Assembly: GCF_030540875.1 (NCBI RefSeq)
Contig: NZ_JAUOEM010000003.1
Span: forward strand, 682,001 to 746,000
Source of the DNA: Flavivirga amylovorans
GTDB taxonomy: Bacteria > Bacteroidota > Bacteroidia > Flavobacteriales > Flavobacteriaceae
DNA: 64,000 nucleotides
Direction of reading: 5' to 3'
The translations under genes and the position numbers were made by a program. The notes beneath the pieces were generated by a model. The model searched no databases. It saw nothing but the letters and a program-made list of their open reading frames with translations, and was not told the origin of the DNA. Positions 45,527 through 54,964 of this stretch are shown here, in pieces; position 1 is the stretch's first letter; every line of letters starts with the position of its first letter.

Positions 45527-46870
45527 TTAAAAAAACAGCGATAAAACGGAAGCACTTGCAAAACCTGTGATTGCCAGCAATGTAGTCATAACCGTCCAAC
45601 TTTTAAAAGTTTGTTTTTCAGATAGTCCCAAATATTTACCAACCAACCAAAACCCGCTATCATTAACGTGAGACATGATACTAGCGCCTGAAGCTACTGC
45701 AATAACCAGTAATGCTTTTTGGGGATCAGAAATAGATTCAGCCAAAAGAGGTGCTGTAAGCCCTGCAGCTGTAATCATGGCTACGGTTGCAGACCCTTGT
45801 AAAATACGAATTACAGCTGCCGATAGAAACGCAAATAGTAAGATACTTACGCCTTCATTTGCGAAATAATTAGCTAACATCTCACCTGCTCCTGTATTTA
45901 CCAACATTTGCTTAAAAACACCTCCAGCACCTGTAATTAATATTATCATACCCGCTGGTGCCATGGATTTTGTACTAATATCCAGCAATGTATCTTTGGT
46001 ATAACCTCTACGAATACCTAATAAATACCAAGCTATAAGATTTGCTATTATCAAAGCTGAAAAAGGATGTCCAATCATTCCCAGCCATCGCAATACATTT
46101 TCAGGAATTATATTTTCTCCGATAAGCGGACTGTTAATTACTGTATTCACAACAATTAATAAAATAGGAATTGAGATGATACTAATTATGGCTCCAACTG
46201 GCGGAGGGTTTTCAAGCTTTTTACCATCAGTATCCATTTGTAAACCAGACACATGAACTCTTTTTGAAATATATTTTCCAAAAAGCGGACCACATAATAT
46301 CGCCGTTGGTATTCCAGCAATAAATCCAAAAAAGATAACCCATCCTAAATCTGCCTTTAAAATATCAGCTACAGCAACCGGCCCCGGCGTAGGTGGGATA
46401 AAAGTATGTGTTATAGCCAATCCTGCCAACAAAGGAATTCCATAAAGTAATAAAGGTTTCCCCGTCCTTTTTTGTAGTGCATATATAATAGGAACCAAAA
46501 TAATGAAAGCAACTTCAAAAAATACTGGAATAGCAACAATAAAACCAGTTAACATTAATGCCCATGGTGCTCGTTTTTCTCCAAATTTAGCCAGTAAAAA
46601 AGTAGCTAAAGATTCAGCGCCTCCAGAGTGTTCTAAAATAGCGCCAAATATAGCACCCAGACCAACAACCATAGCTACAAATCCAAGTGTATTTGCCATA
46701 CCATCTTGTAGTGTTTTAATAATTGCCAATGGTTCCATTCCTGACAAAACGCCCACAAGTATACTGGCTATTAATAACGCAATAAAAGCTTGTATTTTAA
46801 ATCGCAATATAAGTACTAGCAATACAACGACTCCTAATAATACGGATGTTAAAAGGGTGAAATCTATCAT
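45527..46870 (-). CDS. GntP-family gluconate:H+ symporter
   Basis: A 447-residue inner-membrane permease, start chosen at the ATG 46870 (MIDFTLLTSVLLGVVVLLVL), which lies 2 bp after the stop of the kinase/dehydrogenase gene; a TTG four codons earlier overlaps that gene. The family pattern is clear: about 12-14 helices, GLGAIFGAILEHSGGAESLA near 70-95, HTFIPPTPGPVAVADIL near 155-171, and GASIMSHVNDSGFWLVGKYL near 395-415. GntP proteins import gluconate or related aldonates with a proton. As the last gene of the GH3/gluconate operon it supplies substrate to the fused enzyme just upstream. Confidence 0.93.
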   Translation of the reverse strand: MIDFTLLTSVLLGVVVLLVLILRFKIQAFIALLIASILVGVLSGMEPLAIIKTLQDGMANTLGFVAMVVGLGAIFGAILEHSGGAESLATFLLAKFGEKRAPWALMLTGFIVAIPVFFEVAFIILVPIIYALQKRTGKPLLLYGIPLLAGLAITHTFIPPTPGPVAVADILKADLGWVIFFGFIAGIPTAILCGPLFGKYISKRVHVSGLQMDTDGKKLENPPPVGAIISIISIPILLIVVNTVINSPLIGENIIPENVLRWLGMIGHPFSALIIANLIAWYLLGIRRGYTKDTLLDISTKSMAPAGMIILITGAGGVFKQMLVNTGAGEMLANYFANEGVSILLFAFLSAAVIRILQGSATVAMITAAGLTAPLLAESISDPQKALLVIAVASGASIMSHVNDSGFWLVGKYLGLSEKQTFKSWTVMTTLLAITGFASASVLSLFF

Positions 46871-46872
46871 AA

Positions 46873-48750
46873 TTAATACCAATTAGAATGAAAAAACTGA
46901 TTTTCTGGTGCACCTACTTTTTGATAGGTATGCGCTCCAAAATAATCACGTTGTGCCTGAATCAAATTAGCCGGTAAGTTTTCAGTAGTCATAGCTATCC
47001 AATGATTATAAGCGGACCAAAACGTATCAAAGGGCATCCTATGAGATAAACTATAAGTAATACTTTTTGTGACTTCCTTTTCCGTTGAAATCAATACATC
47101 TAATACGTTTGTGGCATCTAAATAGCTTTCATGATCTCTAAAGACATCTACAGACGTTTCCATAAATTCAGAACGAATTATGCAACCATTGGTCCAAATA
47201 CGAGCAATTTCCGATAGGTTTAAATGCCAATTATATGTTTTAGAAGCTAATCTAATCAGTTCGAAACCTTGATGATGATTAATGATCCTTGCAAATCGAT
47301 ATGCTTTTTCTAGACTATTAACATCAAGTGTATCGGTTGCTTTAGAATCCTTCTTAATAAACCCAGATAAATGATTTCTTTTTTCTTTAAAAGAAGATAT
47401 ATAACGTGCAAAAACGGCAGAAGACATCATCGTATTCACTGTTCCTAAATCGAAAGCTGCTTTTGTAGACCAAGAACCTGTCCCTTTGTTACCTGCCTTA
47501 TCTAAAATAGTGTCAAGCACATACTCTCCGCTTTCTTTTGTTTTAAGGATATTAATTGTAATTTCTAATAAGTAACTGGATAAATCTGTCGTGTTCCACT
47601 GAGATAAAGTAGTTGCTATCTCTTCGTTATTTTTAGTTACAGATAATAAGGCATAGATTTCTGCTAGTAATTGCATCTCAGCATATTCAATACCATTGTG
47701 AACCATTTTAACAAAATGACCAGCCCCTTGTGACCCTATATGGGTACAACAAGAATGACCGTTTTTATCTTTTGCTGCAATGGCTTCAAAAACGGGTGCT
47801 ATAATTTTATAACTATACTTAGCACCTCCAGGCATAATTGAAGGCCCTTTTCTTGCTCCTTCTTCCCCTCCTGAAACGCCACAACCTACAAAATAGAGTT
47901 GTTTACTTTTTAAATATTCAGATCTTTTATTTGTATCTAAATAATGGGAATTACCTCCGTCAATCAAAATATCACCTTCGGATAAAATAGGAATCAACGC
48001 TTCAATAACTACGTCGATGGCTTTACCAGCATTAATCATGATGAGTATTTTCCTGGGACGCTCCAAAGAATTAACGAATGCTTTTAAGTCTGTATAGCCT
48101 TTAATTGTCATCGTTTTATCAACTTTTTTCAAAAAATCTGAAACGGTATGTTCTTCTCCTGACGCGATTCTATTGTATACAGACAATGCGTACCCTTTTT
48201 CGGCTATGTTTAAGCTTAAACTGCTTCCCATAACACCTAAACCTATAACTCCAAAAAACGATTGTTCCATGTTTTTCAATTTTGAAATAATATCATCAAC
48301 AATTTTTTCAGGTGATTTAGAAATATCTATATGAATAGCACTTTCTGGGATTTCTAAATCATTAAATTGAGATACCAGTAACTCAGTATTCATAAAATGT
48401 CCGCTCCTTTTCTCAATTCGGCTTTTAATGAGCTCCTGACTCCCTGATAAATGAACCCATGCAATATCATTATGTTTTGAAGACAGCAGTGTTCTATAAC
48501 TTTCTTTTAATGCAGAACAAGCCAAAATAGCTCCCGTTTCTCCAGCCCATGTTTCAATATTATTTGCAAGCGTAAGCAACCAAGGATATCTGTCATTATC
48601 ATTCAAAGACAGCCCCTTTGTCATTTTATCAATATTAGATTTCGGATGAAAATCGTCACCATCAAAAAAAGGAATACCAGTTCTTTCAGATAATTGTTTA
48701 CCTATGGTTGTTTTTCCACATCCGCTAACACCTAAAAGTATAATAATCAT
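46873..48750 (-). CDS. Fused gluconokinase / 6-phosphogluconate dehydrogenase
   Basis: A 625-residue bifunctional enzyme. Residues 1-160 are a GntK-type gluconokinase: P-loop GVSGCGKTT (7-15), FFDGDDFHPKSNIDKM, and YPWLLTLANNI, ACSALKESYR. Residues 161-625 are a complete long-form 6-phosphogluconate dehydrogenase: GVIGLGVMGSSLSLNIAEKG, DGGNSHY, CGVSGGEEGARKGPSIMPGG, VHNGIEYAEMQLLAEIY, and the C-terminal FGAHTYQKVG. The junction falls at Met161 (ATG 48270), where a separate dehydrogenase would begin. It would convert gluconate to 6-phosphogluconate and then to ribulose-5-phosphate, CO2 and reduced NAD(P). It lies 5 bp after the GH3 lipoprotein and 2 bp before the permease. Confidence 0.93.
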   Translation of the reverse strand: MIIILLGVSGCGKTTIGKQLSERTGIPFFDGDDFHPKSNIDKMTKGLSLNDNDRYPWLLTLANNIETWAGETGAILACSALKESYRTLLSSKHNDIAWVHLSGSQELIKSRIEKRSGHFMNTELLVSQFNDLEIPESAIHIDISKSPEKIVDDIISKLKNMEQSFFGVIGLGVMGSSLSLNIAEKGYALSVYNRIASGEEHTVSDFLKKVDKTMTIKGYTDLKAFVNSLERPRKILIMINAGKAIDVVIEALIPILSEGDILIDGGNSHYLDTNKRSEYLKSKQLYFVGCGVSGGEEGARKGPSIMPGGAKYSYKIIAPVFEAIAAKDKNGHSCCTHIGSQGAGHFVKMVHNGIEYAEMQLLAEIYALLSVTKNNEEIATTLSQWNTTDLSSYLLEITINILKTKESGEYVLDTILDKAGNKGTGSWSTKAAFDLGTVNTMMSSAVFARYISSFKEKRNHLSGFIKKDSKATDTLDVNSLEKAYRFARIINHHQGFELIRLASKTYNWHLNLSEIARIWTNGCIIRSEFMETSVDVFRDHESYLDATNVLDVLISTEKEVTKSITYSLSHRMPFDTFWSAYNHWIAMTTENLPANLIQAQRDYFGAHTYQKVGAPENQFFHSNWY

Positions 48751-48755
48751 AAGGA

Positions 48756-50999
48756 TTACTTTTTAAGATAGAACGTGTCTTTTAACCCTGATGCCGCATT
48801 AGGACCTACCCAAAGATTAAAATCACCTTCTTCGGCTGCATGGATCTTTTTATGATTCGTAAACTCTAATTGCTTAACCGATATACTAAAAGTCACCTCT
48901 TTGGTTTCTCCAACATTTAAACTAACATGTTGAAATCCTTTTAACTCTCTAACAGGTCGCGTAATACTTCCCACGACATCCTGAGTATAAAGCTGAACAA
49001 TTTCTTTACCTGGTCTCTCTCCTGTATTAGTCACTGAAACTTTTACATGCAATGCGTCGTTAAAACCAATGGTATCTTTTGATATTTTTAACTTGTCATA
49101 TCTAAAATCTGTGTACCCAAAACCAAAACCAAAAGGAAAATGAGGTTTATAACCGATATCTAAATAATGTGAGTCATTACCTAAGGAACTTTGCCAAGCA
49201 CCAACGGGAATCTCATACATGGAGACATAATCTTTTTCATTGGCTGGTCTACCCGTACTTTTATGGTTGTAAAAATAAGGCAATTGTCCAGCTGCTTTTG
49301 GCCAAGACAAAGGCAGTCTTCCTTCTGGTTCCCTGAATCCATAAATGATTTCCTGCAATGCGACGCCACCCATGGTACCAGAATGCCAGGACATTAAAAC
49401 CGCATCGACGTTATCTATGATGTTCGTAATAGTAATGGGTCTACCTGCCATAATAACCAAAACTATGGGTTTCCCTGTTTTAGATAATTCCTTTATTAAA
49501 TCTTCTTGTACACCAGGTAAATCTATAACAGCTCTGCTATGTGCTTCTCCTGAAAGAATAGCTTCTTCTCCTGCAACAAACACAATGACATCGGAATCTT
49601 TTACGTCATTAACTGCCTTTTTAAATTGTGATTTCGATGTATCTCTACTATGCGTTAATGCTGGTACATACTTGAAATTAACATTTGCTTCTTTAAAGGC
49701 TTTTAAAGGTGTTATGGTATGTTCTCTTTCACCATCGAAAGTCCAAGTTCCCATTTGATCTAATGGTGCATCAGCTAAAGGGCCTATTAATGCTACCTTT
49801 GTATTTGCTAACAAAGGCAATACATTCTTGTTTTTAAGTAATACTGAACTTTTAATTGCTGCTTCTTTCGCTTCAGCTAGATGTTCTTTTTTATAAAAAT
49901 TTGCTTCATTATTTTTATCTCGATAGGGTGTTTCAAACAAGCCCAACCTCAATTTTATTCTTAATATATTTTTTACGAATGCATCTAATTGAGATTCTGT
50001 AACAGTTCCTTCTTCAATGAGATCTTTTAGATAATGCTCATAGGCTCTACTGGTCATTTCCATGTCTATTCCTGCAATAGCCGCCAACTCTCCTGCATGT
50101 TTTTCATCTTTTGCATAACCATGGGCAATCATTTCTATAACAGAATCCCAATCGCTAACAACAAAGCCATCAAATTTCAATTCGCCTCTTAAAACGTGTT
50201 TTAACAAAAATTCATTTCCAGTTGCCGGTACACCATTTATTTCATTAAACGAGGTCATAACTGTTGCGACTCCCGCATCTAAAGCAGATTGAAAAGGAGG
50301 TAAATACACATTGCGCAACAATGGCTCGGGAATTATAGTAGTATTATAGTCTCTGCCTCCCATAACTGCACCATACCCTATATAATGCTTAGCACATGCC
50401 GCTATACTTGTTGGATTGTTTAAAGAATCGCCTTGAAACCCTTCAACATAGGCTTTTCCTAAAACGGAGGCTAAATATGGATCTTCTCCTGGTGATTCAG
50501 CTATTCTTCCCCAACGGCTATCCCTGGCTATATCTAACATCGGTGCAAAAGTCCAACGAATTCCAACTGAACTGGCTTCTATAGCTGCTATTCTAGATGA
50601 TGATTTTGCTACTTCAGTATCCCAAGAAGATGCTAAACCAATAGGTATTGGAAATATTGTTTTAAAACCGTGAACGACATCTCTTCCAAAAATCAAGGGG
50701 ATTTTATTTGGACTTTCCTCTATTGCTATTTTTTGGAGTTCGTCCACAAATTCAACTTTCATGACATTTAGCAATGCTCCTACTTTTCCTTGTCTTACAT
50801 CTTCTTTTAGGTCATCAGATAATGTTTTCGCCCTACTGGACGTTCCTCTTAAATTAGTCTGTCCTATTTTATCATCTATAGACATAGTTGCTAATACACT
50901 GTCTATAAATTTTTCCTCAACATTAGTTTTAGTTGTTGAAACTTTATTTTGAGAACACCCCATTAAGGTGAATGCTATAATTATTAAATAATATTTCAT
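48756..50999 (-). CDS. GH3 beta-glucosidase, lipoprotein
   Basis: I choose the ATG at 50999 (MKYYLIIIAFTLMGCSQNKV), which gives a lipoprotein signal with lipobox TLMGC; a frame from 51038 adds 13 residues. The 747-residue protein has the full GH3 set: N-terminal barrel with PLIFGRDVVHGFKTIFPIPI and GIRWTFAPMLDIARDSRWGR, KHYIGYGA, nucleophile Asp in GFVVSDWDSV (residue 283), then the alpha/beta sandwich (RAVIDLPGVQEDLIKEL) and a fibronectin type III-like C-terminus (VSVTNTGERPGKEIVQLYTQ). This is the BglX-type of periplasmic or surface beta-glucosidase. It follows another GH3 gene by about 70 bp. Confidence 0.93.
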   Translation of the reverse strand: MKYYLIIIAFTLMGCSQNKVSTTKTNVEEKFIDSVLATMSIDDKIGQTNLRGTSSRAKTLSDDLKEDVRQGKVGALLNVMKVEFVDELQKIAIEESPNKIPLIFGRDVVHGFKTIFPIPIGLASSWDTEVAKSSSRIAAIEASSVGIRWTFAPMLDIARDSRWGRIAESPGEDPYLASVLGKAYVEGFQGDSLNNPTSIAACAKHYIGYGAVMGGRDYNTTIIPEPLLRNVYLPPFQSALDAGVATVMTSFNEINGVPATGNEFLLKHVLRGELKFDGFVVSDWDSVIEMIAHGYAKDEKHAGELAAIAGIDMEMTSRAYEHYLKDLIEEGTVTESQLDAFVKNILRIKLRLGLFETPYRDKNNEANFYKKEHLAEAKEAAIKSSVLLKNKNVLPLLANTKVALIGPLADAPLDQMGTWTFDGEREHTITPLKAFKEANVNFKYVPALTHSRDTSKSQFKKAVNDVKDSDVIVFVAGEEAILSGEAHSRAVIDLPGVQEDLIKELSKTGKPIVLVIMAGRPITITNIIDNVDAVLMSWHSGTMGGVALQEIIYGFREPEGRLPLSWPKAAGQLPYFYNHKSTGRPANEKDYVSMYEIPVGAWQSSLGNDSHYLDIGYKPHFPFGFGFGYTDFRYDKLKISKDTIGFNDALHVKVSVTNTGERPGKEIVQLYTQDVVGSITRPVRELKGFQHVSLNVGETKEVTFSISVKQLEFTNHKKIHAAEEGDFNLWVGPNAASGLKDTFYLKK

Positions 51000-51072
51000 T
51001 AAAATGGCATTTAAATATTTAAGATTTCGAGACGTCATGATTCCTTTTCTTATGGTTTCTTAAATTTTTTTA

Positions 51073-53262
51073 TTATTCGACTTCAAATGTTATTTTCTTA
51101 GAAATATTATTCGATGCATTTCCTATGTATGCGATGTAACTTCCTTTTTCTAAATTCCAATCTGAGATACGCTCGTCATAGAAAGCTAAATCATCCACAT
51201 TAATGGATATTTCAACAGACTCTGACATGCTTTTTTTAACAGCTATTTTCTTAAATCCTTTTAACTCTTTAAGCGCTCTTTTTACTTTAGATTTCGACTT
51301 TCCAACATAAACCTGTACTACTTCTGACCCATCCAAACTTCCTGTATTTAAAACATTTACAGAAACAGTTATTTGTTCTCCTTTAGAATATATTTTTTTA
51401 TTCAACTCAAAATCAGACAATTTGAATGATGTATAAGACAATCCTTCGCCAAAGGCAAATAGTGGCTTAATCTTTTTAGTATCATGCCAACGGTATCCTA
51501 CTAAAATATCTTCTTTGTAATATTGATTAATACGATCTCCAGGATAAGACAGTTCTCCAAAATGATGGGCTGCATTATCTTTTAATTTTACTGGAAATGA
51601 GAATGGTAGTTTTCCGGATGGATTAACATCTCCACTAATAATATCTGCAAGTGCATCTCCTGCCATACTTCCAAGATACCACCCTTGTATAAGTCCGTTA
51701 ATTTTATCTAACCATGGCATTTCTACAGCATTACCAGTTAGTAGTACCACACCAACATTTTTATTAACCGCCATAATATCATTTAGTAATTCATCTTGCC
51801 CAAAAGGCAGTCTAAATTGTTTTCTATCTGCTCCCTCACAATCTTGAAGATGGCTTTTATTCAAACCTCCTACAAACACTACCAAATCTGCTTTTTTTGC
51901 TACTTCAATAGCTTCCACTTTAAGAGCATCGGCATCATATGGAGATGGTTGTATTTCATCATATGTTGATGGCCCTGAAGCAAATCCCATAGCATGTATA
52001 ATCTGTGCGTTTTTATAGCGTTTTTTTAAGCCTTCTAACGGCGAAATTTCAAATTGAGGTTTAAGCTCTGATGAACCGCCCCCTGCAGACATCGAGCGTG
52101 TTGCATTTTCTCCAATTACTGCAATAGTTAAACCCGCTCTGTCTTCTATTGGAAAGAAGTTCTCTTTGTTTTTTAATAATACAATGCCTTCTGTTGCCAC
52201 CTGACGTGCCACCTGATGATGTTCCACATTATTCATCCTTCCAAAAGGACGATTCGAACTCATATTCGTTCTAAACATCAATCTTAGAATACGGCGAGCT
52301 TTATCGTCGACAACAGCTTCATCAATGTCTCCTTTTTTAATTAATTTTAAAAAAGGTGAGGCTAAATAATAATGTTCGTAATGGTTTAAAGTAGTCGTGC
52401 CTAATCCATCGGTTCCTGTTCCCATTTCCATGTCTAAACCAAACATCGCAGACTCATAAGTGTCATGAGCGCCTCCCCAATCGCTTATTACAACCCCATC
52501 AAATCCCCAATCTGTTTTTAAAATTTTGTTTAGAAGCAATTCATTATGGCAACAATACTGTCCTCTAAATTTGTTATAGGCTCCCATCATTGCCCAAGCG
52601 TCTCCTTCTAGAACTGATGCTTTAAAGGCGGGCAAATAAATCTCATATAGTGCCCTATCACTTACTTCAACATTAATATGATCTCTCCAAAGCTCTTGAT
52701 TGTTTAATGCAAAGTGTTTGACACAAGCTGCAACACCATTTTTTTGCACCCCTTTAACATAAGGCACAACCAACTTGGAGGCTAAATGCGGGTCTTCCCC
52801 CATATATTCAAAATTTCTTCCGTTTAATGGTGTTCTATAGATATTCACTCCTGGGCCTAAAAGCACATCTTTTTTTCTATATCGTGCTTCTTCTCCAATA
52901 CTAATGCCATAGGCTTCAGAAAGGTGTGGATTAAAAGTAGAAGCCAAACAGGTTAGAGCTGGAAATGCCGTAATGGAGTCATTAGCCCATTCTGCATATC
53001 CCCAGTTATCCCAATTTATTTCCGCTCTTACACCATGGGGCCCATCAGACATCCATATTTCTGGAATTCCAAGGCGTGCAACTCCAGGTGTACTAAATTT
53101 AGATTGCGCGTGACACATAGCTACTTTTTCTTCTATAGTCAATAAGGAAAGTATGCTGTCAATCTTTTTTTCTGTCATTTGATGCTTCTGTGCTTTTATT
53201 GTGCTAGTCATAAATAATATAAAAACTAAAAAAAGAGGTTTTCTATAAAATTGCTTTATCAT
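51073..53262 (-). CDS. GH3 beta-glucosidase, secreted
   Basis: A 729-residue enzyme with an N-terminal signal sequence (MIKQFYRKPLFLVFILFMTS, cleaved near TIKAQ). Features: EKVAMCHAQSKFSTPGVARL, MSDGPHGVRAEINWD, LGPGVNIYRTPLNGRNFEYM, VKHFALNNQE and the nucleophile D261 in GVVISDWGGAHD. Unlike the neighbouring GH3 it has no lipobox, and it matches the plant- and Clostridium-type beta-glucosidase branch with a fibronectin III-like C-terminus (VSVNVLNTGSLDGSEVVQVY). Its ATG overlaps the esterase stop (ATGA), indicating translational coupling. Different locations and branches suggest the two GH3 enzymes act on different oligosaccharides. Confidence 0.93.
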   Translation of the reverse strand: MIKQFYRKPLFLVFILFMTSTIKAQKHQMTEKKIDSILSLLTIEEKVAMCHAQSKFSTPGVARLGIPEIWMSDGPHGVRAEINWDNWGYAEWANDSITAFPALTCLASTFNPHLSEAYGISIGEEARYRKKDVLLGPGVNIYRTPLNGRNFEYMGEDPHLASKLVVPYVKGVQKNGVAACVKHFALNNQELWRDHINVEVSDRALYEIYLPAFKASVLEGDAWAMMGAYNKFRGQYCCHNELLLNKILKTDWGFDGVVISDWGGAHDTYESAMFGLDMEMGTGTDGLGTTTLNHYEHYYLASPFLKLIKKGDIDEAVVDDKARRILRLMFRTNMSSNRPFGRMNNVEHHQVARQVATEGIVLLKNKENFFPIEDRAGLTIAVIGENATRSMSAGGGSSELKPQFEISPLEGLKKRYKNAQIIHAMGFASGPSTYDEIQPSPYDADALKVEAIEVAKKADLVVFVGGLNKSHLQDCEGADRKQFRLPFGQDELLNDIMAVNKNVGVVLLTGNAVEMPWLDKINGLIQGWYLGSMAGDALADIISGDVNPSGKLPFSFPVKLKDNAAHHFGELSYPGDRINQYYKEDILVGYRWHDTKKIKPLFAFGEGLSYTSFKLSDFELNKKIYSKGEQITVSVNVLNTGSLDGSEVVQVYVGKSKSKVKRALKELKGFKKIAVKKSMSESVEISINVDDLAFYDERISDWNLEKGSYIAYIGNASNNISKKITFEVE

Positions 53263-54143
53263 AATTTTTCTTGGGATGAATTCGTTTTTCGTTTTTTTGA
53301 AAAAAGCCAGGGAATCAATTCTGCTTCATTGAAAGCTTTTTTGAATGATTCTCCATGCCCTGTATCTACATACTCTGTATATCTAACATCTGCGTTGCTA
53401 TCGGACAATAATTTAAACATCGTCCTTGATCCCGTTACAGGATTCCATTTATCTATACTTCCATGAAAAATCCAAAATGGAATATGTTTTATTTTCTCTA
53501 ATTGATTAGGATCCGAATATCCTGCCATAGGAATAGCTCCTGCGAATACATGCGGTTTTCTTGCTGTGAATTCCCAGGTTCCGAAACCACCCATGGACAG
53601 CCCTATGATATACACTCTATTCGCATCAATATTTTTATCTTTTATCGTTTGTTCTATTAATTCTAATGCGGCTTCTCCTGATTCGGAAGGTGAAGGACTC
53701 ATTGTATAAGTGCTATCTGCTCCTAACCCTTTAAAAGGTGTTTCTGGTGAATTACCAACCCATTTCGCCCATTCTTCATTTTCGGTTTTATCAGAGCATT
53801 GAGGGACTAAAATATAACAGGGAAAATTTGATTGAATTTCTGCTTTCAATAATGAATTTGCGTTTACTATGATTCCTGCTTCATGATAAATTTGTGCACT
53901 ATTATCACGCCCTCTATCGCCTCGACCATGTAAAAATATTACTAAGGGTATTTTTTCTGTGCTCTCTATAATTGGGCTAAACAGTCTATAAGGCATTTGC
54001 ATCCCATTGGATGATGAAAAAACATGCTTAGCCATTAAAGAGTCAATAGTAGATGCATCCATTTCCAAGGTATTTTGCTGAGCGTCAGCCCACAAAAAAC
54101 CGAGAGAAACAAAAAAAACAAATGGTATAAATAATTTTAACAT
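53259..54143 (-). CDS. Secreted alpha/beta-hydrolase esterase (PHB depolymerase/CE1-like)
   Basis: I choose the ATG at 54143 (MLKLFIPFVFFVSLGFLWAD), a signal peptide with cleavage after AQQ; the longer frame from 54197 adds 18 residues. The 294-residue protein has an alpha/beta-hydrolase fold with oxyanion segment FLHGRGDRGRDNS, nucleophile Ser183 in GLSMGGFGTW, acid Asp in FHGSIDKWNPV and His in DTGHGESF. Such enzymes in polysaccharide loci remove acyl groups (acetyl, feruloyl) from glycans; the substrate is unknown. It is the first gene of the operon ending in the gluconate permease. Confidence 0.85.
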   Translation of the reverse strand: MLKLFIPFVFFVSLGFLWADAQQNTLEMDASTIDSLMAKHVFSSSNGMQMPYRLFSPIIESTEKIPLVIFLHGRGDRGRDNSAQIYHEAGIIVNANSLLKAEIQSNFPCYILVPQCSDKTENEEWAKWVGNSPETPFKGLGADSTYTMSPSPSESGEAALELIEQTIKDKNIDANRVYIIGLSMGGFGTWEFTARKPHVFAGAIPMAGYSDPNQLEKIKHIPFWIFHGSIDKWNPVTGSRTMFKLLSDSNADVRYTEYVDTGHGESFKKAFNEAELIPWLFSKKRKTNSSQEKL

Positions 54144-54493
54144 CTTAACTGCTTCCAAAACGTTGAAATACCCCGTATTATAACCAGGGCAATTCAACGC
54201 AAAACTTAAACTAATTCAAGAGTTCTTCTATTAAAGCTCTTTATTAATAAGACCCATGAGAAAGAAAAACGGGTAGCGTTAAAACGATAATTATAATTTT
54301 AAAAAAGGAGAAAAATTATTTGGAACAATTACAAAGTAAATATCGTAGCATAAAATATTCTTTAAAAAGCTATAAACCTTCATAATACGTATCATTTGGA
54401 AAACTTTCATATTACATTATAGAATGAAATATAATTTTAAAAAGCCATTTATTTTTACACTCGAATAAATAACGATAAATTTAAAAGCAAACT
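54144..54493. other. Divergent promoter region between esterase operon and dinB
   Basis: About 350 bp of AT-rich DNA with no gene. It must carry the promoter of the leftward esterase/GH3/gluconate operon and that of the rightward dinB/arsR pair. An ATACGTAT palindrome lies near 54385, and stretches near 54400-54460 are low in GC. I found no perfect TTTG-N19-TAnnTTTG promoter and no strong hairpin. Confidence 0.5.
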
Positions 54494-54964
54494 ATGAACT
54501 CAATTGAAATTATATTATTGAACTTTTCTGAAACAAGACGAAGAAGCATAAAATTATGGGAAGGTATTCCTGATGAATTTCTAAACTGGAAACCCGACAA
54601 AAAAGCGTTTTCTATTATTGAAATGATAAGACATACGCTTGAAACTGAGCATTTATTTCATGTTATTATAAAAAACAGAGGGGATTTAGGGGATTATGAA
54701 TCGCCATGGAGAAATTTAGAGTACTCCAATTTAAAAAATGAACTTAATGCTGCTAAAAAATACCGTAAAAATTTTATGGATATGATAAAAGCATTAAATG
54801 AATCTGATTTAGAGACCATACGAATTGAAAGAAAAGAAGTCAATCAAAGTAAAAACTTAGGAGATTATTTAAATAGAATTGCTTATCACGAATCTGTTCA
54901 TACAGGTCAAATGTTAGGCTATTTAAGAACCTTAGGTGTTAAACGACCATTGATATGGGATTAG
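54494..54964 (+). CDS. DinB family protein
   Basis: A 156-residue four-helix DinB/YfiT-like protein. The metal-ligand pattern is present: His in MIRHTLETEHLFH (first ligand region) and the HxxxH in YHESVHTGQMLGYL near residues 133-146. Members are nickel- or zinc-binding hydrolases or thiol transferases, some linked to bacillithiol, and bshA occurs elsewhere in this window. It ends with a natural RPLIWD tail before TAG, after which an ArsR-like frame continues in the same reading frame. Confidence 0.85.
   Translation: MNSIEIILLNFSETRRRSIKLWEGIPDEFLNWKPDKKAFSIIEMIRHTLETEHLFHVIIKNRGDLGDYESPWRNLEYSNLKNELNAAKKYRKNFMDMIKALNESDLETIRIERKEVNQSKNLGDYLNRIAYHESVHTGQMLGYLRTLGVKRPLIWD

Noticed and set aside
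49345-49758. 137-codon frame antisense to the GH3 lipoprotein gene
   Set aside because: Shadow of the conserved GH3 frame without any protein-family support.
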